A stretch of DNA of 64,000 nucleotides, taken from NCBI RefSeq assembly GCF_029227915.1, contig NC_079883.1:17982001-18046000 (forward strand). Reading direction: 5' to 3'. Numbering within the stretch: the stretch's first letter is position 1; every line of letters begins with the position of its first letter. This document shows, one piece after another, positions 57,003 to 64,000 of the stretch. Position numbers and translations under genes: made by a program. Below the pieces are notes generated by a model. The model was given only the letters and a program-made list of their open reading frames with translations. It ran no database searches and was not told the origin of the DNA. The stretch is from Hydractinia symbiolongicarpus. Its lineage: Eukaryota; Cnidaria; Hydrozoa; Anthoathecata; Hydractiniidae.

Positions 57003-59164
57003 CAGTCGTTAGACGCATGTACTTGTAGTTAACGGTGTTATAACGCCATGGCGCAATGGAAAACGACTTGCGACGTCGTAGTCCATTGAGAGTGGAAGGA
57101 TTAGACCAATGGTAACCTGCGCAGGCACGTGGAACAACGTGATTTATGTATACGGACTTTATTAGGCCGCAAAAGCCAAGATTACAGCCTTTAGGGGCCT
57201 GTACACGTGTTTGACGGTGTTGTGAAGCCGTGGCGCTATGGAAAACAACTTGGGACTTCGTAGTCCTTTGAGAGTGGAAGGATAAGACCAATGATAACCT
57301 GCGCAGGCACGTGCAACCACGTGATATACGTGTAAGGCCTTTATTAGTGTACAAGAGGCTATATTACAGCCCATAGCGGCTTGTACGTGTGGCTGACGCT
57401 GTTATAAAACCATGGCGCAATGAAAAACTACTTGGGACGTCGTAGTTCATTGAGAGTGGAAGGAGAAGACTTATGGTAACCTGCGCAGGCACGTGCAACC
57501 ACGTGATATATGTGTAAGGCCTTTATTAGGCTGCAAAAGGCCATATTACAGTCGTTAGACGCATGTACCCGTAGTTAACGGTGTTATAACGCCATGGCGC
57601 AATGGAAAACGACTTGTGACGTCGTAGTCCATTGAGAGAGGAAGGATTAGACCAATGGTAACCTGCGCAGGCACGTGGAACAACGTGATTTATGTATACG
57701 GACTTTATTAGGCCGCAAAAGGCCATATTACAGCCTTTAGGGGCCTGTACACGTGTTTGACGGTGTTGTGAAGCCGTGGCGCTATGAAAAACAACTTGGG
57801 ACTTCGTAGTCCTTTGAGAGTGGAAGGATAAGACCAATGATAACCTGCGCAGGCACGTGCAACCACTTGATATACGTGTAAGGTCTTTATTAGGCCGCAA
57901 GAGGCCATATTACAGTCGTTAGACGCATGTACTCGTAGTTAACGGTGTTATAACGCCATGGCGCAACGGAAAACGACTTGGGACGTCGTAGTCCATTGAG
58001 AGGGGAAGGATTAGACCAATGGTAACCTGCGCAGGAACGTGCAACCACGTGATATACGTGTAAGGCCTTTTTTAGGGTACAAGAGGCTATATTACAGCCG
58101 TTTGGGGCCTGTGCGCGTGGCTGACGCTGTTATAAAGCTATGGCGCAATGGAAAACAACTTGGGACGTCGTAGTCCATTGAGAGTGGAAGGATAAGACCA
58201 ATGGTAACCTGCGCAGGCATGTGCAACCACGTGATATACGTGTAAGGCCCTTATTAGTGTACAAGAGGCTATATTACAGCCCTTAGGGGCTTGTACGTGT
58301 GGCTGACGCTGTTATAAAGCCATGGCGCAATGAAAAACTACTTGGGACGTCGTAGTCCATTGAGAGTGGAAGGATAAGACCAATGATAATCTGCGCAGGC
58401 ACGTGCAACCACGTGATATACGTGTAAGGCCTTTATTAGTGTACAAGAGGCTATATTACAGCCCTTAGGGGCTTGTACGTGTGGCTGACGCTGTTATAAA
58501 GCCATGGCGCAATGAAAAACTACTTGGGACGTCGTAGTCCATTGAGAGTGGAAGGATAAGACCAATGATAACTTGCGCAGGCACGTGCAACCACGTGATA
58601 TACGTGTAAGGCCTTTATTAGGCTGCAAAAGGTCATATTACAGCCTTTAGAGACCTGTACACGTGGTTGACGGTGTTATAAAGCTGTGGCGCAATTGCAA
58701 ACAACTTGGGACGTCGTAGTCCATTGAGAGTACATGGACTAGTCCGATCGTAACTTGCGCAGGCACGTGGATCTACGTGATTCATGTGTACGGCCTCTAT
58801 TAGGCAGCAAAAGGCCATACTATAACCTTTAGAGGCATGTACACGTGGCTGACTGTGTTATAAAGCCATGGCGCAATAGAAAACCACTTGGGACGTCGTA
58901 GTCCATCTAGAGTGGAAGGATAAGACCACTGCTAACCTGCGCAGGCACGTGCAACCACGTGATATACGTGTAAGGCCTTTATTAGGCTGCAAAGAGGCCA
59001 TATTACAGTCGTTAGACCCATGTACTTGTAGTTAACGGTGTTATAACGCCATGGCGCAATGGAAAACGACTTGTGACGTCGTAGTCCATTGAGAGTGGAA
59101 GGATTAAACCAATGGTAACCTGCGCAGGCACGTGGAACAACGTGATTTATGTATACGGACTTTA
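57003..59164. repeat. Left-domain-like block inside the right domain
   Basis: 57.5-58.6 kb has the same monomer order as 9.04-10.1 kb and 20.47-21.5 kb: D-prime, E with CACTTGATATACG, D with AACGGAAAACG, F with GTTTGGGGCCTGTGCGCG, then C monomers including the GATAATCTGCGCAGG form. At 58.63 kb it joins an A-type start to an A-prime end (GAGAGTACATGGACTAG). It enters the right-domain H monomer at 59165 after a D monomer. Confidence 0.78.
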
Positions 59165-62100
59165 TTAGGCTGCAAGAGGCACCCTTTAGGGGCCTGTACA
59201 CGTGGTTGACGGCACTGTCAAGCCGAGGCCCCATGGAAAACAACTTGGGACGTCGTAGTCGATTGAGCGTGGAAGGATAAAACCAATGATAACCTGCGCA
59301 GGAACGTGCAACCACGTGATATACGTGTAAGGCCTTTATTAGGGTGCAAGAGGCTATATTACAGCCCTTAGGGGACTGTGCGCGTGGCTGACGCTGTTAT
59401 AAAGCCATGGCGCATTTGCAAGCAACTTGGGACGTCGAAGTCCATTGCGAGTACATGGACTAGTCCGATCGTAACTTGGGCAGGCACGTGGAACTACGTG
59501 ATTTATGTGTGCGGCCTCTATTAGGCAGCAAAAGGCCATACTATAACCTTTAGAGGCCTGTACACGTGGCTGACTGTGTTATAAAGCCATGGCGCAATGG
59601 AAAACCACTTGGGACGTCGTAGTCCATCTAGAGTGGAAGGATAAGACCACTGCTAACCTGCGCAGGCACGTGCAACCACGTGATTTATGTGTACGGACTT
59701 TATTAGGCCGCAAAAGGCCATATTACAGCCTTTAGGGGCCTGTACACGTGTTTGACGGTGTTGTAAAGCCGTGGCGCTATGGAAAACAACTTGGGACTTC
59801 GTAGTCTTTTGAGAGTGGAAGGACAAGACCAATGATAACCTGCGCAGGCACGTGCAACCACGTGATATACGTGTAAGGCTTTTATTAGTGTACAAGAGGC
59901 TATATCAGCCCTTAGGGGCTTGTACGTGTGGCTGACGCTGTTATAAAGCCATGGCGCAATGGAAAACTACTTGGGACGTCGTAGTTCATTGAGAGTGGAA
60001 GGAGAAGACTAATGGTAACCTGCGCAGGCACGTGCAACCACGTGATATATGTGTAAGGCCTTTAATAGGCTGCAAAAGGCGATACTACAGCCTTTAGAGG
60101 CCTGTACACTTGGTTGACGGTGTTGTAAAGCCGTGGCGCTATGGAAAACAACTTGGGACATCGTAGTCCATTGAAAGTGGAGGGATAAGACCAATGTTAA
60201 CCTGCGCAGGCACGTGCAACCACGTGATATACGTGTAAGGCCTTTATTAGGCTGCAAGAGGCCTTATTACAGTCGTTAGACGCATGTACTTGTAGTTAAG
60301 AGTGTTATAACGCCATGGTGCAATGGAAAACGACTTGTGACGTCGTAGTCCATTGAGAGTGGAAGGATTACACCAATGGTAACCTGCGCAGGCACGTGGA
60401 ACAACACGAATTGGGTGTACGGCCTTTATTAGGCTGCAAAAGGTGATATTACAGCCTTTAGAGACCTGTACACGTGTTTGACGGTGTTGTAAAGCCGTGG
60501 CGTATTGGAAAACCACTTGGGACGTCGTAGTCCATTGAGAGTGGAAGGATAACACCAATGCTAATCTGTGCAGGCACGTGCAACCACGTGATATACGTGT
60601 AAGGCCTTTACTAGGGTACAAGAGGCTATATTACCGCCCTTAGGGGTCTGTACCTGTAACTGACGGCGTTATAACGCCATGACACAATGGTAAACAACTT
60701 GGGACGTCGTAGTCCATTGAGAATGGAAGGATTAGACCAATAGTAACCTGCGCAGGCACGTGGAACAACGCGAATTGGGTGTACGGCCTTTATTAGGCTG
60801 CAAAAGGTCATGTTACAGGCTTTAAATACCTGTACACGTGGTTGACGGTGTTATAAAGCTGTGGCGCAATTGCAAACAACTTGGGACGTCGTAGTCCATT
60901 GAGAGTACATGGACTAGTCCGATCGTAACTTGCGCAGGCACGTGGATCTACGTGATTCATGTGTACGGCCTCTATTAGGCAGCAAAAGGCTATGCCATAG
61001 CCTTTAGAGGGCTGTACACGTTGATGACTGTGTAATAAAGCCGTGGCGCTATGGAAAACAACTTGGGACGTCGTAGTCCATTGAGAGTGGATGGATTAGA
61101 CAAATGATAACCTGCGCAGGCACGTGCAACCACGTGATATACGTGTAAGGCCTTTATTAGTGTACAAGAGGCTATATTACAGCCCTTAGGGGCTTGTACG
61201 TGTGGCTGACGCTGTTATAAAGCCATGGCGCAATGAAAAACTACTTGGGACGTCGTAGTTCATTGAGAGTGGAAGGATAAGACCAATGGTAACCTGCGCA
61301 GGCACGTGGAACCACGTGATATACGTGTAAGGCCTTTGTTAGGCTGCAAGAGGCAGCCTTTAGGGGCCTGTACACGTGGTTGACGGTGTTGTGAAGCCGT
61401 GGCCCTATGGAAAAGAACTTGGGACGTCGTAGTCGATTGAGCGCGGAAGGATAAGACCAATGATAACCTGCGCAGGAACGTGCAACCACGTGATATACGT
61501 GTAAGGCCTTTATTAGGGTACAAGAGGCTATATTACAGCCCTTAGGGGCCTGTGCGCGTGGCTGACGCTGTTATAAAGCCATGGCGCCATGGAAAACCAC
61601 TTGGGACGTCGTAGTGCATGGAGAGGGGAAGGATAAAACCAATGCTAATCTGTGCAGGCACGTGCAACCACGTGATATACATGTAAGGCTTTTATTAGGG
61701 TACAAGAGGCTATATTACAGCCCTTAGGGGCTTGTACGTGTGGCTGACTGTGTTATAAAACCGTGGCGCATTGGAAAACCACTTGGGACGTTGTAGTCCA
61801 TTGAGAGTGGATGGATTAGACCAATGGTAACCTGCGCAGGCACGTGCAACCACGTGATATATGTGTAAGGCCTTTATTAGGCTGCAAGAGGCCATATTAC
61901 AGTCGTTAGACGCATGTACTTGTAGTTAACGGTGTTATAACGCCATGGCGCAATGGAAAACGACTTGTGACGTCGTAGTCCATTGAGAGTGGAAGGATTA
62001 GAGAAATGGTAACCTGCGCAGGCACGTGGAACAACGTGATTCATGTATGCGGAATTTATTAGGCCGCAAAAGGCCATATTACAGCCTTTAGGGGCCTGTA

Positions 62101-64000
62101 CACGTGTTTGACGGTGTTGTAAAGCCGTGGCGCTATGGAAAACAACTTGGGTCTTCGTAGTCCTTTGAGAGTGGAAGGATAAGACCAATGATAACCTGCG
62201 CAGGCATGTGCAACCACGTGATATACGTGTAAGGCCCTTATTAGTGTACAAGAGGCTATATTACAGCCCTTGGGGGCTTGTACGTGTGGTTGACGCTGTT
62301 ATAACGCCATGGCGCAATGAAAAACTACTTGGGACGGCGTAGTTCATTGAGAGTGGAAGGAGAAAACTAATGGTAACCTGCGCAGGCACGTGCAACCACG
62401 TGATATATGTGTAAGGCCTTTATTAGGCTGCAAAAGGCCATATTACAGTCGTTAGACGCATGTACCCGTAGTTAACGGTGTTATAACACCATGGCGCAAT
62501 GGAAAACAACTTGGGACGTCGTAGTCAATTGAGAGTACATGGACTAGTCCGATCGTAACTTGGGCAGGCACGTGGAACTACGTGATTTATGTGTGCGGCC
62601 TCTATTAAGCAGCAAAAGGCCATACTATAGCCTTTAGAGGCCTGTACATGTGGCTGACTGTGTTATAAAGCCATGGCGCCATGGAAAACCACTTGGGACG
62701 TCGTAGTGCATGGAGAGGGGAAGGATAACACCAATGCTAATCTGTGCAGGCACGTGCAACCACGTGATATACGTGTAAGGCTTTTATTAGGGTACAAGAG
62801 GCTATATTACAGCCCTTAGGGGCTTGTACGTGTGGCTGACTGTGTTATAAAACCGTGGCGCATTGGAAAACCACTTGGGACGTTGTAGTCCATTGAGAGT
62901 GGATGGATTAGACCAATGGTAACCTGCGCAGGCACGTGCAACCACGTGATATATGTGTAAGGCCTTTATTAGGCTGCAAGAGGCCATATTACAGTCGTTA
63001 GACGCATGTACTTGTAGTTAACGGTGTTATAACGCCATGGCGCAATGGAAAACGACTTGTGACGTCGTAGTCCATTGAGAGTGGAAGGATTAGACCAATA
63101 GTAACCTGCGCAGGCACGTGGAACAACGCGAATTGGGTGTACGGCCTTTATTAGGCTGTAAAAGGTCATGTTACAGGCTTTAAATACCTGTACACGTGGT
63201 TGACGGTGTTATAAAGCTGTGGCGCAATTGCAAACAACTTGGGACGTCGTAGTCCATTGAGAGTACATGGACTAGTCCGATCGTAACTTGCGCAGGCACG
63301 TGGATCTACGTGATTCATGTGTACGGCCTCTATTAGGCAGCAAAAGGCTATGCCATAGCCTTTAGAGGGCTGTACACGTTGATGACTGTGTAATAAAGCC
63401 GTGGCGCTATGGAAAACAACTTGGGACGTCGTAGTCCATTGAGAGTGGATGGATTAGACAAATGATAACCTGCGCAGGCACGTGCAACCACGTGATATAC
63501 GTGTAAGGCCTTTATTAGTGTACAAGAGGCTATATTACAGCCCTTAGGGGCTTGTACGTGTGGCTGACGCTGTTATAAAGCCATGGCGCAATGAAAAACT
63601 ACTTGGGACGTCGTAGTTCATTGAGAGTGGAAGGATAAGACCAATGGTAACCTGCGCAGGCACGTGGAACCACGTGATATACGTGTAAGGCCTTTGTTAG
63701 GCTGCAAGAGGCAGCCTTTAGGGGCCTGTACACGTGGTTGACGGTGTTGTGAAGCCGTGGCCCTATGGAAAAGAACTTGGGACGTCGTAGTCGATTGAGC
63801 GCGGAAGGATAAGACCAATGATAACCTGCGCAGGAACGTGCAACCACGTGATATACGTGTAAGGCCTTTATTAGGGTACAAGAGGCTATATTACAGCCCT
63901 TAGGGGCCTGTGCGCGTGGCTGACGCTGTTATAAAGCCATGGCGCCATGGAAAACCACTTGGGACGTCGTAGTGCATGGAGAGGGGAAGGATAAAACCAA
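59165..64000. repeat. Near copies of 35.5-39 kb with further local duplication
   Basis: 59.35-59.99 kb matches 35.66-36.3 kb (offset 23,691). 60.0-61.5 kb matches 37.4-38.9 kb (22,609). 61.24-62.25 kb matches 36.28-37.29 kb (24,965). Inside the block, 60.8-61.64 kb recurs at 63.17-64.0 kb (offset 2,358), and monomers near 61.6-62.0 kb recur near 62.7-63.1 kb (offset 1,092, six monomers). The window ends within a monomer that starts at 63871. Confidence 0.78.

Larger units (their letters stand above)
1..64000. repeat. 182-bp tandem satellite array with higher-order repeats
   Basis: Landmarks recur about every 182 bp from end to end: GGCCTTTATTAGG at the monomer start, ACTTGGGACGTCGTAGTCC in the middle, and CCTGCGCAGGCACGTG near the end. 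Starts checked by counting include 13702, 13884, 14066, 14248, 14430, 14603, 14785 and 14967. These give steps of 182 bp, with one 173-bp step caused by a 9-bp deletion. All monomers run in the same direction, and I saw no interruption by other sequence. Within the array, blocks of 2.7 to 11.4 kb recur nearly identically, so this is a higher-order repeat organisation and not simple monomeric satellite. By family behaviour this suggests centromeric or pericentromeric heterochromatin, but no sequence feature here proves a centromere. I do not recognise the monomer as a named satellite. Confidence 0.98.

Noticed and set aside
84-63875. TTAGG at each monomer start, as an insect-type telomere repeat
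   Set aside because: It occurs once per 182 bp, never in tandem, and is often TTAGT or ATAGG.
277-63881. Many open frames of 61-182 codons, with similar peptides containing runs such as HVVARACAGYHWSYPSTL
   Set aside because: They are translations of the satellite on the minus strand. They repeat with the monomer, shift frame by the 182-bp step, often need TTG as start, and end at stops fixed in the monomer. No domain, start context or codon bias supports a gene.
1-64000. CRISPR array, because of regularly spaced repeats
   Set aside because: The whole 182-bp period is repeated. There are no short identical repeats separated by unique spacers.
1-64000. tRNA, 5S rRNA or SINE origin of the monomer
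   Set aside because: I found no A/B-box pair such as GGTTCGAANCC, no cloverleaf, no oligo-T terminator and no poly-A tail.
1-64000. LTR or TIR ends of a mobile element at the 11.4-kb or 6.15-kb repeats
   Set aside because: Boundaries lie inside ordinary monomers at homologous positions, with no target-site duplication, TG/CA ends or coding region. Unequal exchange explains them.

Overview
The whole 64-kb window is one uninterrupted satellite DNA array. A monomer of about 182 bp is repeated head to tail roughly 350 times, always in the same orientation. I found no protein-coding gene, RNA gene, transposon, CRISPR array or unique sequence. A long single-orientation array with multi-kilobase higher-order repeats (HORs) is typical of centromeric, pericentromeric or other constitutive heterochromatin in a eukaryote. 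I do not recognise the monomer and cannot name the species or clade. CpG dinucleotides look close to expectation by eye, which argues weakly against an old, heavily methylated vertebrate array.

I place the monomer start at the TTAGG-like step that follows the GGCCTTTA block. Full monomers begin at 80, and the last, partial one begins at 63871. Most are exactly 182 bp. Recurrent short forms of 173, 174 and 180 bp carry fixed small deletions. About a dozen subtypes (labels A to K are mine) differ mainly just after the start and in the last ~35 bp. That terminal box is either CACGTG-rich (two CACGTG plus one ACGTG, about one helical turn apart) or one of several degenerate versions.

Layout. (1) 1-17442 holds HOR copies of 4.9, 3.6, 5.5 and 3.5 kb that differ by gain or loss of whole monomers. 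(2) 6012-17442 is repeated as 17443-28873: an almost identical tandem duplication of 11,431 bp whose junction can be placed within 17443-17469. (3) 28874-32030 is the end of this left domain. (4) From 32031 new subtypes appear (G, H, K), defining a right domain: about 3.1 kb at 33222-36312 is repeated 6,152 bp further on. (5) 42465-57002 is a mosaic with 2.7-3.1-kb tandem HORs and a 2.8-kb block repeated 9.58 kb away. (6) 57003-59164 returns to left-domain composition. (7) 59165-64000 consists of near copies of 35.5-39 kb, some 22.6-25 kb away, with further duplications of about 1.1 and 2.36 kb.

No genes work together here. Any function would be structural (chromatin, kinetochore or heterochromatin, possibly transcription of satellite RNA). 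All long open frames are on the minus strand, span one to three monomers and shift frame with each 182-bp step, so I treat them as by-products of the repeat.
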